Shown: piece after piece, positions 34,901-47,700 of the stretch
Layout: every line of letters begins with the position of its first letter
Position numbering within the stretch: position 1 is the stretch's first letter
Assembly (NCBI GenBank): GCA_038496445.1
Contig: JALMLS010000598.1
Span: 62,001 to 126,000, forward strand
Length of the DNA: 64,000 nucleotides
Origin: Trichosphaerium sp. ATCC 40318
Taxonomy: Eukaryota; Discosea; Flabellinia; Trichosidae
Direction: 5' to 3'
Translations under genes and position numbers: made by a program
The notes under the pieces: model-generated
Told to the model about the DNA's origin: nothing
The model's input: only the letters and a program-made list of their open reading frames with translations
Database searches by the model: none

Positions 34901-35443
34901 AGTTGTTGACTCATATAATTCTTAGGCTTTGGTTTCTTCGACTTGGTTTATATGAAGCAATGGATGAAGCCCTTAATATTTTACAAGGTTTGTTTGTTTC
35001 CAGAATTATTATCACATATTATGATTCATTCCTAATATATTCCCGTGTTAGGATCTTGTTTGAGACGTGTTGTCATAGTCAAACCAACTGAGATTTCTTT
35101 TGATGCTCTTCATGGGTTTATTTCTAAATCACCAAAACTCAAAAGTTTACATGTACAATCCCACTCAAAAAAAAGAAGGAAAAAATACTGGGAGTTGATG
35201 GAAGGGTACGTGTTTCCTTTTTTTTGTTTTTTTTGCTTTTTGTTTGGTGATAGATACCTTAAGCTTTCTTCTGAAAACCATTTTCTTGTACTTAATTTAT
35301 TTTTTTTTAGTGCACTTCAAACATGTAGAAGAGATACTTTAAGGATTTACCTATATCCATATGGTAGTACATTACTGACTAATATTGCTATATCGGTTCT
35401 TGATTTACCTCAAACATCTTTCAAAGGCTGTGCATTGAAATAA
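31999..35443 (+). CDS. F-box/LRR protein (FBXL type), multi-exon
   Basis: The start is the ATG at 31999. A very basic N-terminus (MPPKKKGGRKKANVR, then APRKKKKK) suggests a nuclear protein. A 49-bp intron (GTACAA..TTTCAG) joins GE to SSIQLFDEVTEVFQGIEPK. The F-box follows at about 32420-32595: EAPLEIMVKILENLHLLER, then LELVSRQFYDAV. Later exons carry degenerate leucine-rich repeats, such as CPKLLHLDLVGWECYG, KNLTRLSMGMGSL, SLPNLLDLTIQSG, SNNIATLGLNNCAQLTDSS and ESLSLVNIAKCSSQAVADF. The final exon ends SFKGCALK-stop at 35443. It is predicted to be a receptor subunit of an SCF ubiquitin ligase. Its LRRs are irregular, unlike the near-identical repeats of the genes at 9943 and 35750, so it is probably an older conserved gene. 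Confidence 0.8.
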
Positions 35444-35749
35444 CATCACTCTTTCCTTGGAACAGTAAACTGTTTTTCAAAAATAAAAATATCAACCATG
35501 AATATATCTAGATCGCTATTGCTGGTATAGTTTACCGTGACTACTATTTAACCGTTTTCACAGCAGATCATATTTGGTTTGTGGTTCCCAGCACTTTAGT
35601 GTTGATACAGTAGTCTGTTGTTGTCATACATTCTTTTCACTCTTTAGATCTGAACTTTCGCCATTTCACAAGTCTTCTAAGGCACAGGTGTACTTAACAT
35701 CAAACTTAACTTGTACTTGTTTGTAGCCACTTGCAAACATCACCAAATC

Positions 35750-37402
35750 ATGGATTTCTGTGTTGTATCACTTGAACAAGCGATAAAATACTACCACAAA
35801 AGGCATGCTGACGAATTCAGTAAAATTACTGCAAAACAGCATGAAACGTTCATAAAACAACTTGAAAACATTGTAAATGCTGCAAACAAGCGCCTCATAC
35901 AACAACTTGATCAACATCTCTTTGAAAACACGGATACTGCCACCAGTGCTACTGAACAGCGTACAATACATCCTAGAGACATAGATGCACCAAAACATAT
36001 CGAAACTATCTCACAAGCTAAACGAGAGAACATCCCGTTACCAAAATCCAAACAAATGAAAGAGTACGCACCAATGCGCTAAATAGATCTCAGTTAGTAA
36101 TCTAAAAATAGAAGACAACATTTGACAAACAAAGTGCTTGACATTATTGATTTTCCTCCAGAGGTTATTGCAACTATTCTAAATCATACAGATGGACAAT
36201 CAAGGTTCAGTGTTGCTCAATCGTGTCATTTGATGGCTGACATTATCCATCAAGTGGTTGGATACAAAAAGATTTACATTTATGATATTCCAGATATCAT
36301 ACAAATACGACAGTACAAAGGTGTCATGAACAACACTCTTGTTGCCATTAACGTAGAAAATAATACTTTATTTTCATTGTTATCTGGGTGTCGTAGCATT
36401 GATACAAACTTTCCTAGACGTAAACGGGTAGATTTTGATAAAAGTAGTGTTATCAATGATAATGATCTAAAAGCACTTGCTGGAGTTCATTCCATTTGTC
36501 TTCACCGATGTAAACACATAACAGATAAAGGTATCATGGCATTGAGTGGTGTACACACAATAGACCTTTCTTTGACATCAGTATCAGATGTTGGAATCAA
36601 AGCACTAAAAGGTGTACATAACATAAACCTTGGAGGTTGTGACAATGTGACAGACGAGAGTATCAAACTACTTGGAGGTGTTCATACAATTTGCCTTCAT
36701 CAATGCAACAATATTACAGATGAAAGTGTCAAGGCGTTAGCAGGTGTTCATACCATTGATCTTACTCGCACTTCAGTCACAGATGAGAGTATCAAATTAT
36801 TAAAAGGAGTTCACAGCATCCACCTCTCTCACACTTCAGTCACAGATGAGAGTGTCAAATTATTAAAAGGAGTTCACACCATCCACCTGTCCCACACTTT
36901 AGTGACAGACGAGAGTGTCAAAGCACTCGAAGGTGTTCATACTATTTATCTTGATGGTACAGCTGTAACAGATGAGAGTATCAAACTACTTGCAGGTGTC
37001 CATATCATTGATCTGCAAGGTACATCGGTGACAGATGAAAGTGTCAAAGCACTTGCAGGTGTTCATGCTATTGATCTTGCCCATACTGCAGTGACAGATG
37101 AAGGTATCAAAGCACTTGGAGGTGTTTATGCCATTAACCTTGACCGCACTGTAGTTACAGATGAGGGGATTAAAGCTCTTATGGGTGTTCATACAATTGG
37201 TGTTAGTAAACATGAGTATTTGACTAGTAAAGGCATAAATGCTTTAAAAGGTCTTCATGCAGTACACATAACCGCTAGTTATTTACAGCAACAATCATTC
37301 TACTCGTTGAATGCTGACAGAGTCGATTACTTTGATTGTTTTTTGTACAATGTTACAACCAAGTATGTTTCTTCAGAGAATCAACTTCAGCAACTCAACT
37401 AA
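35750..37402 (+). CDS. F-box protein with about 13 leucine-rich repeats and an N-terminal helical extension
   Basis: Two exons, 35750-36063 and 36112-37402, with a 48-bp intron (GTACGC..AATAG), 534 residues. The large second exon has no in-frame ATG before the F-box, so the first exon is needed; the phase joins exactly (QMKE to RQHLTNK). The N-terminal 100 residues are helical (TAKQHETFIKQLENIVNAAN). The F-box is DIIDFPPEVIATILNHTD, then QSCHLMADIIHQVV. Then come about 13 repeats, consensus GVHTIDLSxTxVTDESVKAL, 21 residues (63 bp) each and very similar at DNA level (36760-37190). Predicted SCF receptor of the same subfamily as the gene at 9943. Confidence 0.88.
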
Positions 37403-37527
37403 GTGCTAATAAAAAGTAATTAAATTTTATGAAATCAATACAAATAACTACAAGGCCATATCATTACTAGATATTGTCATAATGAAGTACGATATCTGCT
37501 TGAGTTGTATAAAGAGTATGTGATTGG

Positions 37528-38633
37528 CTACTGATATACAGGCTTGTCATTTCGATAAACTATTTGTACAGGTATATATAGTGGTCCTTTACACTCTTTG
37601 TGTATTCCTTCTCTCAAGTTGTTTAAATACATACCACACTTGAACTCACGACCATTTTCATGCCAACTTTTGTAGTTTCCTTCGAGTTTACCATCTTGAT
37701 AATTTGACTGCACTTTCAATGTTCCTTTTTTATGCCATCCTATGTATTCTCCCTCAAGCTTGTCATGCACATAATTAGACTCCACAGACGCTTGACCGTT
37801 CTCATGAAACTTCTTGTACTTCCCTTCAATTTTGCCATTCTCGTAAAAGCACTGAAGTGCCAACAAGCCATTCTCGTGCCACTCTCTGTGCTCCCCTTCT
37901 TTCTTACCATTCTTCATAAAGCTTTTCTCACGCACTGTTCCATTCTCATACCACATACCGCACTCTCCATCTTTGTTCTGCAGTGACTCCATTTTACCGT
38001 TCGCGTGATATAATTTTATTGCACCGCCTTTAAGAGCTTCCACCCACTTATGTCCATTGCAGTACCACCTTTTGTAACCTTCTTCCGAAATATGAACTTC
38101 CAATTGTCCATTGTAATGCCACTGTTTGCTTTCTATAACTGCTTCACTGGTGGCGTAATTGGAATGTGCTTTCAATAGACCATCCTCATACCATTCCTTA
38201 CCTTCTCCATGTTTTTTGCCATTGTTGTAGTTACATTCCTCCGAGATTTGGCCGTTGTCAAACCAAGTCTCGCTTTTGCCATGCAAAACCCCACCAGAAA
38301 AATTTTGCTTCGTTTTCACCTTTCCGTTGCTGTGGAACGTTGTAAATAGCCCACACTTCTCTAGTGCATGATTATAGCGCGTCGACCATGCCATGCCCTT
38401 ATTTAACACCGGCCACATCTGATTGATTTGACCAGTTGAGTCTTTTTTTATTATCATATCGTGCAGTTCCAGCGGCAAATCTATCAAGCGAACAGGAATA
38501 TTATCTTGTTTTTTTACCTGAGTGATGAATTAGATCCAAACAAGTTTGTCTACTTTTTTGAAGTGTGAGTCGGTACCTTTTTAGGCTGTGGGCCTTTCAT
38601 TGGATTGGATTTGCGGGGTTTTTGAGGTTGCAT
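37528..38633 (-). CDS. F-box-like protein with MORN-type (YwqK/MORN_2) repeats
   Basis: Two exons, 38577-38633 and 37528-38517, joined by a 59-bp GTACCG..CTCAG intron, 348 residues. The first exon is MQPQKPRKSNPMKGPQPKK. The second begins VKKQDNIPVRLIDLPLELHD, an F-box-like motif. From about residue 70 it has nine or ten 21-24-residue repeats of the pattern 'W..NG.....Y..GKKHGEGKEWY', for example NGKKEGEHREWHENG and DGKLEGNYKSWHENG. These are the variant MORN repeats of YwqK-type proteins. F-box plus such repeats is an arrangement I associate with marseillevirus-type giant viruses and some protists. It probably recruits a substrate to Skp1/Cul1. It lies tail to tail with the F-box/LRR gene, 125 bp away. 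Confidence 0.82.
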
Positions 38634-39148
38634 TGAGTGTTTGTGTGAAGACGTGCTTTGAACTGTGTAGAATTCTAATTTTTATGTCCACTTTCAATCA
38701 GATTGATTACTTAATGATTCTTTGAACTTACCATAAAACACAGTCAAGTTGCTTCTGTGTTGTGACAATGTGGTGCAGAGAAAAAACGTGAGTGATAGGT
38801 TGATTAGTTGTCCAAGACAGTATACTATTAACTGTTTACATGTAGTGCGTTAAATTTGTAATCAAAGTTCGATCAGTACAGAAGTTTCATCGTTATCATT
38901 TGACTAACCAGCGCACAACACATTCTAGACATCCTACTTTTAACAGTCGGTTAAACGCAACTGTTTAGGTTCAACGCATACACATCGTTCGCAGAGAAGG
39001 ATTTAGAACAACTAGAGAGTTGGGTCTTGATATAGTCAGATTAGGACAACTATTTTTACGTAGAAAATTGTTTATGTACAATAATAAAGGTTTACACAGA
39101 ACGGCTTCTCTAAACTTTCCTTCTCACAGAAGTTTACGAATTATCCGT
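38634..39148. other. Intergenic
   Basis: Upstream of the F-box/MORN gene and downstream of the Zn2Cys6 gene. No supported gene. Confidence 0.4.
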
Positions 39149-41877
39149 TTAATTAGCCCAACGCATCATTGGATCATCAAAAGATAGCTAAAATATCTTC
39201 AGTATCAATAAAAACAAACTTTTTTTCATTTTACCTGTTGATTTTCTTGAAACGGATCATTGTCCTCTCCCAGGTTCATTATAAAGTCATCTCCAAAGGG
39301 CTTCTCATGTGTATTATTACCTATGTGTACTGGAGATTCTGGGTTTATAATATTTTCCATAAAACCTTGAGGAGAAAAACTACAGCTATCGCTAAAAGGA
39401 GAAGACACTCTCTGAGATAAAAAGTCAACATTTTTATCGGCGTTCAAAAAAGGTGGCGTTGCCATCGGTCCAGGCACGTGTCTCTGAAAGTTGAGATTAT
39501 GTGAATCAGGTAAAGGTAATCCCTCATTATCAGGTAATGGTAGAGTACTGGGAAAGTCTGTTTCAGTAAACTCCGGTAATGTGAACGTGTATCCTTTGAG
39601 TTTTAGCTTATTTAGCATTTCTGTAATTTTTGAAATATCTGGTCCACCAAGTGGAGTAGACAACTTCACCTTCGGATCTCTCACACCAAGCATGTGCTAT
39701 AGTTAAAAATATAAGTGGACACTTTGAGTGTATATGTCTTACCATGCATATCATCCGAGTAAAGCGCCATCTATTACAAAGCTGTTAACAAACCAACTTT
39801 AAAAAAAGTTTGCTGAAACTTCAACATGTGTTTCTTAATGTGTGGCTTAAAAAATATAATTGCAAGTGGTGTAGTCCACAACATCAATAATTGTGCCCAC
39901 ATTACTAACCTTTTAGAAGATATTTTCAAAGTCTCCATGCACTGTAAGAATTCCCCGGGAGAGTCAATTCTAGCAAATACCTAGGTTTAAATTTAAGACG
40001 TTCTTCTCATCATTGCAGTACTATGTACATCTAATAATAATCTATTAAGATGAAGAGCTACGAACGATTCTTTAGATAGATTTTTTGTCATACTTAGTGC
40101 TTTCTTAGCATGCTAGAAACAAAATTATAAATTCAGTGTATTTTTTATTCCAAACATTTGGAAGTACCTCAAACGCCTTGCTTTTATCTCCGCAACAAAG
40201 ACTAAGAGCAGATTTTGCTACTAGAATAATAGCATTTGTATGTACTTCAATTAGACTCGACGCTATGGACTGTGCTTGCATTAAGTGCAACTACAGCGGG
40301 AAATAAGTTACAAGCAGGCGAGTATTGCAGTGATTTTTTAGTACCATACAAGTTGTTCTATCTCCTGGAGTCAACTCGCCCTTGGTAATCTGTGAAAAAG
40401 CCAGCTGCTCCTATTCAGTAACATAAAGTGCGAAGAGTAACGTACTGTTTTCATAACTCTAGTTACGAGGCCAATTGTGAGTAAGGTTTTGTTTATTTTA
40501 TTCAATGCAAAGATATTTCCTAAATAGTCGAAACGTAAGCAGAGTTTAATTGAACGTTACGTCAGAATTCAACTTACCGTCGCAAATTGTAAGTAATTGA
40601 TCGCACAAAGCATCTAGCAATATTGTATGCTGGTTATTACGATTGAACTTTAGTTTATGCCACATAATGAAGTAGTCAAGAGATTGTTCCATTTCAGTTA
40701 ATTTAGCAGCTAAAAATAAAATTCACGTTATTGACTGTTCTCCAAGGCGTTTTGTGAAACAAAAATAAACCGAAGAGATTATCACAAATAATGTCGTATT
40801 GTGGGAGGTAATATTTTTCCAAAAGAAAAAAGAGAATCAATAAGAAAGCATAAGGTTCTTATACCTTTTTTGGATTTGTAGGTAGTCATTACTTTGGCAG
40901 CTTCATTTGTATTCTTGACAGCCTCCATCATATTGGCGTCTATAAAATACATTGTTCCCATAACAACCTTACCACCTATAAGCAGTTTCATGTCAATTTT
41001 GAGAATAAAGTAAGGTAAAAACTATACATGCTACACCAGGATGTGGAACATTCTCCAATTGGTGCTCATATGCTAAAGCAATTTTCTAGTTGCTTGTAGT
41101 GTACTGTGTTTCCAGTAGCATATGCTCCTAAGGTAGCCGCTGCGTACGCCTGAAAGGCTTGTGGCGTTGCTTAAAGAAACATAAGTTGATAGTCAAAACT
41201 ACTTGATTTTTTACACTAAATATCTGACTGCATAAGTCCTTACCTGAGCCTAAAGGTGTTCTATAAAGTCCATCAGGAACGAGCAAATCTGACATTGTTC
41301 CCATTTCAAGCTTATGAAGAGTCTCCGCGTACTTAAACACCAAAGAAGCATTCGCCTATAAAATCATAACTATATGCACTATGTGCGAAACGTTTAATTT
41401 TCGCTGACTCATCATCATGCCACGTGTTTTTTTTTTGACTGAAATCACTCCATGTAATGGTACCATTTGTACACCAACATTTGATGAAGAAAGTCCCTGA
41501 GCCACTAGTTGCCCATGTTTTGTCTGTCCACTCTTTAATTTTTGTAGTTGCTCCTGTTGAGCTTTAACAAGCCTTTCAAGTTCTTCTATCCTAGTTTCGT
41601 ATTTTTTACGGTATCCTTCATTGACATTATACATATAATACGAAACAACGAATATAATATTACCTGGACGCGGTCCACGCTTCTTGGGAGCCAAATATAT
41701 ACACTCTGCATCAATACGAATACAAAATTCGCAAGGTTGCCCTGAATTGCTTAATCATGGATAAAATCTTGTAACAATACCTCCATTACATTTTCCGTGG
41801 CGTTTACGACACTCTGTACAAGTACGTTTGCTGTTACGTTGTATCTTACGTTTCTTTTTTGGAGGTTCTTCTGTCAT
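39149..41877 (-). CDS. Zn(II)2Cys6 binuclear-cluster transcription factor
   Basis: The start is the ATG at 41877. Exon 1 (41781-41877) encodes MTEEPPKKKRKIQRNSKR with a classical PKKKRK nuclear signal, then CTECRKRHGKC. After a short intron the second exon continues NGGQPCEFCIRIDAEC, giving the exact Gal4-type spacing C-x2-C-x6-C-x5-C-x2-C-x6-C (C20, 23, 30, 36, 39, 46). A basic KKRGPRPG linker and a coiled coil (RIEELERLVKAQQEQLQKLK) for dimerisation follow. The middle exons are Leu-rich helices. The C-terminal 150 or so residues are acidic and Pro-rich, a likely activation region. The last exon, reached by a 47-bp intron, ends LSFDDPMMRWAN-stop at 39149. Binds DNA as a dimer, probably at CGG half-sites, by family knowledge. 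Confidence 0.87.
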
Positions 41878-42211
41878 TGCACGAACAGGTAGCTACGTTA
41901 CAGTAGACGCTGTAGCGGCCGGGTAAATAATTAACGCTAAGAAATGAAATGAAAAGAAGTAAAATTTCTGATTGTACCTTTTTTGAGTACTCAAGACAAC
42001 TTTACGCTTTGCCCACTGATAAACTAGGTTGTGAGTTGCATGCACTTAGTACTCACCGCTTTTGGTTAACTAGCGATCAAAGTACAACGTCATTACGCCA
42101 CAATAGCGGGTTTTGACAAGCAACAAATTTTCGAATAATCCTGTAGTGCCAAAGCATCAAGAGTATCTGCCCGCAGTAAAAACAGTGTTTCATGCCTACC
42201 TGAGTAACAGA

Positions 42212-44482
42212 ATGTCTGCATCTAGCGAGTACTTAACACAATTCAACAAAGAAGTAAAGCATCTATTCATCAAAATTTAGGAATGGTGAGCGTCAACTAA
42301 CAACCTCGTTACGTTTTAGCTCAAAATGGTACAGCTCATGAAAGAATTAGCAAACTTTTTTGAATTGATGTTTGTAGACGGACGCTTGCGCTATACGCAA
42401 AGCTGAGAATATGAAGCGCACAACAGAAGAATTTAGGCGCTTGTTTAACATACCGGAACCAGAGAACGTTATTCAAAGTACGTTAGTTTACATAGTCATA
42501 AACAGGATCAATACAGGGCAATAAAGCGATTGATGATCATTTTTTAGAGTATCGGTGTTTCCTGAAGAGACCAACCCTTGACATGCCTGGGGTACTTTAC
42601 ATATCACAAAACTTTGTATGCTTCAAGGGAATCTCAAGCCTGGTAAGGTTATTTAGCTAACGTTCAAACAAATAGTGGTTAAATTAAATGTGCTTAGGAA
42701 GTAACTGCTATGCGAAAGATAACGAGTGTTATGTACGAACGCAGGTTTTTGCTCTCAAATGCAGTTGTCATCTCAAGTGGAGCTAAAACTTCTGTACGTC
42801 GCTCGCAAACAATACCATCTAACATATTAGGTATGTTACGTCGGATTTGCAAGAAAACATAGTCTGGAAGCCTTCAACCTCATAAATTATTTATACGAGA
42901 ACCCTCCTTCTTTAGTATCTGCGCCTGAGGTAATTGTGGATGATACACCTAAAGGTAAGACAACAAGGAAATGTTTATTTTAAAGGAACTGGAAAATTTT
43001 TTGTTAATTTCGTTCTGAACAGACATATTCGCCGATGAAAACCAGAATATAGAACAAGAGACAAGCAAAAATACGCCATGGGGTTTAACGACATCAACTG
43101 ATGATGAAGAAGACCAAGTTGAGGATAATAATAATAACAGCACATACGCTGGTAATATGGACACTGGAAATCCTTTCGATAACCCTGGAGACGACATGGT
43201 CACTACTAATCCTTTCGACTTACCAGACAACGGCAATCAATTGCAAATAGATTTGCCTCAGGTAGACGTTGATAGATCTAAGAGATTGGTTGGATTAGCC
43301 CATGAGATTCGCGGCCAAGGTGCTGAAGTACTGACAGAGCTTGAATTACAAGCAGAGCGCATAGACAGAATAGAAGGCCATGTAGATAATATCCACAGAA
43401 ACTTGGATGAATCTAACCGGTTGCTTAAAGGTATAGAGTCACTGCCTGCTTATATAGGACATTCAATGCGTAAAAAGAAAAAAAATAAGCCAAGAGAACC
43501 GTACAAGGACAGAAGTATTGCTATTAATCAACCTGATGCGTATATGGAGGTAGAGATACTATATAAACAATCAGACGATAGTCGTACGTGCCAAATTGTC
43601 GCTTAACGTTTCTTTTATCTGAAATTCCTCTCTAGTCCTCCCTGCAATACTACGTTTTGCTCGGGATTATTTCTGTTGCTTGAATGCTGAAACAGAACGT
43701 CTTATAAGCACAAAGGATAAATGGGAATACGGTGAAGTAACTTCTGCTGTGCTTCGTGCGAGACACGAACATTTGGACATACGGTACGTTAGAAACACTT
43801 TTATGCAAATTGGCTTTTTGACACAAAGTACCACAATAACTCTTCGTAGTTTCTCCACTCAGCGATGTGAGCGTCTACGAATGATGTCATCGTATAATCA
43901 AATCATTGTAAACGAAATCATACTACGCACAAAAGAAAAGCAGGTACATATCCGATAATCATACAATGTAGCTAGCCTTTACATTACTGTAAAAAAAATG
44001 ACGTTCTTGTAGGTTAAAGTACTCTTCGAACCAGGTATTGAACCTTTTGATTATGGGCATCCTAGAATTTCTTCTCAGCCTGTTTCTAACATTAGGACAC
44101 AGAATACGTTCGTACGGTACGTACAAAGAGAGTTTTTGTTCGCTCAAAAAAAATTATATGTAACTTCCAAAATAGACGAGATGCATTGCCTAAAACGTCT
44201 GCACTGCTCAGTAAGAATGTTGATAAGAAGATAAAGAGTGATCTTGATTTGACTGACCAGCACATTGACGAAATTGGCATGTTAGTGGGCGATTTGGGTA
44301 ACATGGCTGTAGCTATGGGAACTGAAATCGACAGGTGAGCTTTAACAATTTATGAGTGTTCCGTTGGATTAACAACTTTTTGTAGATCTGCTGCTCAAAT
44401 CAAACGTATCAACGAAAAGACAGAGACTGCTACAATGCGTATGGAGTCTGGTACTAAGAGAATGGACAAACTCATGTCATAA
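42212..44482 (+). CDS. GRAM domain plus Qbc SNARE (SNAP-47/SNAP-29-like)
   Basis: The N-terminal GRAM/PH-like domain is spread over several exons: EEFRRLFNIPEPENVIQ, LDMPGVLYISQNFVCFKG, ITSVMYERRFLLSNAVV. A linker with two NPF motifs (DTGNPFDNP and TTNPFDLP) follows, as in EH-domain ligands such as SNAP-29. The first SNARE motif runs around EVLTELELQAERIDRIEGHV with the central Gln. A roughly 150-residue insert follows. The second SNARE motif is DQHIDEIGMLVGDLGNMAVA through MGTEIDRSAAQIKRI, very like SNAP-25. The gene ends KLMS-stop at 44482, with no membrane anchor. The protein supplies two helices of a fusion complex. The 5' end (ATG 42212, possibly a 9-base microexon LKM) is provisional. 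Confidence 0.83.
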
Positions 44483-44784
44483 AATTAGTAGTCGTCGTGT
44501 AGTGGCAAATCTATTTCATTTTTTTTTTTCTTGAAATGAAATTTTGCCAATTAGGAGTTCACAAAATGGCTCTATTGTATGTTGTAATAAATAACCACTT
44601 TAACTAACATACGCATGCATACAAGAAAAGGTCGTATATTTCTAGTTTTGTAGAGAATATAACCGTTTCGAGTCCAATTTGTAAGTCAACGCTATTTTGT
44701 ACTGGCATCACTCCTATCTGCTATTAAATGACACCACTTGTCCATGTGTTAATCGTGTAGGGAATAATATATAAATACTCTACT

Positions 44785-47700
44785 ATGGCCGACAACAAAA
44801 AGGTTGACAAGTTTATTTCTAAGAGCTTAGCTGGTCAGAGCAAGCAGAAACAATGGCAATCGTTTACTCGCTTTTTGGGTGCGTAAAGCTATTTTTTAAC
44901 TAGTAACACCCAAATTAATGCGCTCTGACGCATATGATGTGCATTATCAACCGTATACACGCTTTCACGCCGATACCAAAAACATCGCGTACAGTGTGCT
45001 AAACTTGCTCGAAACTATTTGCTTTCGCATGAAAACAATATTTCTGGTTTATACAAGCGTTTTAAACTAGTACTATTACAAAATCATGCACGGTTTTATT
45101 ACGCGACCGTTTTGGAGGTTTCAGCACTGACTGCAGTTTAGGGCGAAACTCAAGCATGGTGGAGGAAATAAAAAAATTGTTTGAAAGGAGCCACCATATA
45201 ATCCTCTCAATATTCGTTGAGCAGTTTGCTAATTACCAGACGAGCGGTAAAGGTAAAAGCTCAATTACTGAATTTTATTTTTGAAAAACACCAAAAACAG
45301 ATAACCACTATACTGTTTTCGCTAATCGCTGTATGTAGAAAGTATGGAAAAATGTAAACTATTCCTCACAATCTTGAATTATTATTTTGATTTCTTGCCT
45401 GATCAGGTCGAAGAAAACCGTAAACGTCTTGGTACGCTCATCACGTTTTAGATTTTTTTTGGATTTTTTGATGATTGCGTTAACATTAGTGTAGCTATCG
45501 TGTTGACGAAGATTTTATCTTTCCAGAACGCTGTTGTGGTTCGTGAGGGTGGATTTGAAGTATTGCTAAAGTTTATCCACGTGTTACCAACGCCCTCACA
45601 AAAAGAGCTTGATATGCTTCTTGCTTCAATTGATTTACATTGCTTTGAGGATAGCATACTTTGTATGCGTGTAGAACCATTCAAAGGTATGCAATATAGC
45701 CTAAACAACGAGATATAAAGATGACACGCATAATGGATTTTTTTTTTTGCCTGTTGTAAAATTTGCACGGTTAGGCATAATTGGTGCTGATTTTCGTGTC
45801 TTCGTTTTGAGATTTAGTGTTCTTATTAACTTGTTTTGTAGGGAATGGTATTCCTTTATTTCCTAGAGAAGGAAAGCCAACACGAAGAGAAGCAATGTCT
45901 TTTTTGAATAAATTTTTAGTTACAATAGGTACGCAAACAATATTATAATATTTCGCATGGAGTTGCAGAGATACTAAACTTTCTTTTTCAAAAAAAATTA
46001 CCTAGTTTGTTGTGATCTGTTTCATTTAATAATCCATGTTTAACGCTTATTTTTCCATCAATAGATAGTGGAAGCAAACTAGATCACTTTAAGAAATGGT
46101 TTGCTATATTTAGAGAGATATTCTTCCCTTCATTTTACCCTGGTGTATCTCGAGAGCTTGGTTTACTTAAACGTGGTCAAGGTACTAATCATTTGAGAAA
46201 AATGTAATTTTTGTACTAAGCCTTTATTAGATGTCGGATTTCGAGACCATTGTCCGTATGTTATTCAAGAAGAGGTTATCAAAAGATTAGATGGCTGGAC
46301 AGAGAGCCCAGATAAAGTTAAATTCCTCATGTGAGTTCTTTTGAGAATGATTTCAAAGCTGTTCTTTTGTTTGTGTACAAAACAATGATTTATGTTTTCT
46401 TTAGATCTAGCGAAACACATGCTTCTATGTTGCTTGAAATTTTAAGACAAGCTTGTCTTATGCCTATGAAACGGCGGAACGCTATAAAGATGGCTATTAC
46501 AACAATACATAGATGTCTTTTCATTGCACATCCAAAAGATTTAGACAGTGCAACACTTAGCGGTTATCGAAAGCGTTTTTTTGAGAATAATGCCTATATC
46601 CTACAAGGTGATCTGGATCGTGAACATTATAATATGTGTTCGCATATATTATCATTATATAAATCTATGGTTCCAGTGTTTGATAAGCTGACTGATGAAA
46701 TCAAGTGCGTCATCATTTTTTTTGTTGTACATAGGAAAAAGTTGTAAATTTTTTTTTGTCTTACAAACTTCACGTTTAGGGAGGCTATGTTGTTTTCTGC
46801 TATGCATGTAACTACACAAATGATTCAACGTCCTGTGCGTGGGACATCTACAGTTGACCATGCACTTGCCCCAATCATTGTACAGGTATATTTAACGAGA
46901 CCTTTGAAGTTTTTTTTTCAGTTATCTGATTTTCTTTTCTTTCTAGAGTTGTTTGCAATTGTGGATTCATACAAAGACTACGAGCAGTGTAAGATGGAAA
47001 GCACTTAAAAAGGGCATATCCAGTTTAATACACAGAAAAGAAGCAATTTCAGTGTGCCAAGTACGGTTACAATCAATAGTTGTTTAAACAACTTTCTTGC
47101 AAAAAAACTTCTTTCATTTTGTTTCAATCCTCTATTGTCTATGATGTAGACACATGGCTGTGTGATTGTTAATTTCTTTAATTAATTTCGTTCTAGGGTA
47201 TCATATTACAGCTTACTTGGATATTATCCGGGAAGCTTTTGTACAGTTTTAGCCGGTTTGATACATTACAAAGCAAGCGCGAAAAAATGCTTGAAAAAGG
47301 CGTCTTTAAAGAACCTACGACGCCTACTTATAAATTTCCTTCGCCATTCACACCGTACGCTAAGTTTTTGATCAAAACTACATAATACATGCTGTAGTCT
47401 TTTTTAAATTATGCAATGAAGCTATTTTTTTTTTTTTATTTCGAGAGCAGCCTCGTCTTCTTCTATGTCTTCAAGCTTTAGTTGCTGATTTTTTTTCAAA
47501 AGGGAGTTAGCAATTAACGCTATTGATTGGGATGTTGAAACTGCACAGATAATATGGCAGAATATGTTAGGTTCGTGTTGGTAAATGAAAGATTTTCCGT
47601 TGCTTATTTCGCTTTTCACTAGATATTCTTCGCAATTGCAATAAAACTGCCACAGACCCTGAGAACCATCATTTATGTATGAGATGCCTTAAACAAGTCA

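Noticed and set aside
36560-37200. Possible CRISPR-like or minisatellite array
   Set aside because: The 63-bp repeats are protein-coding LRR units in one open frame without spacers.
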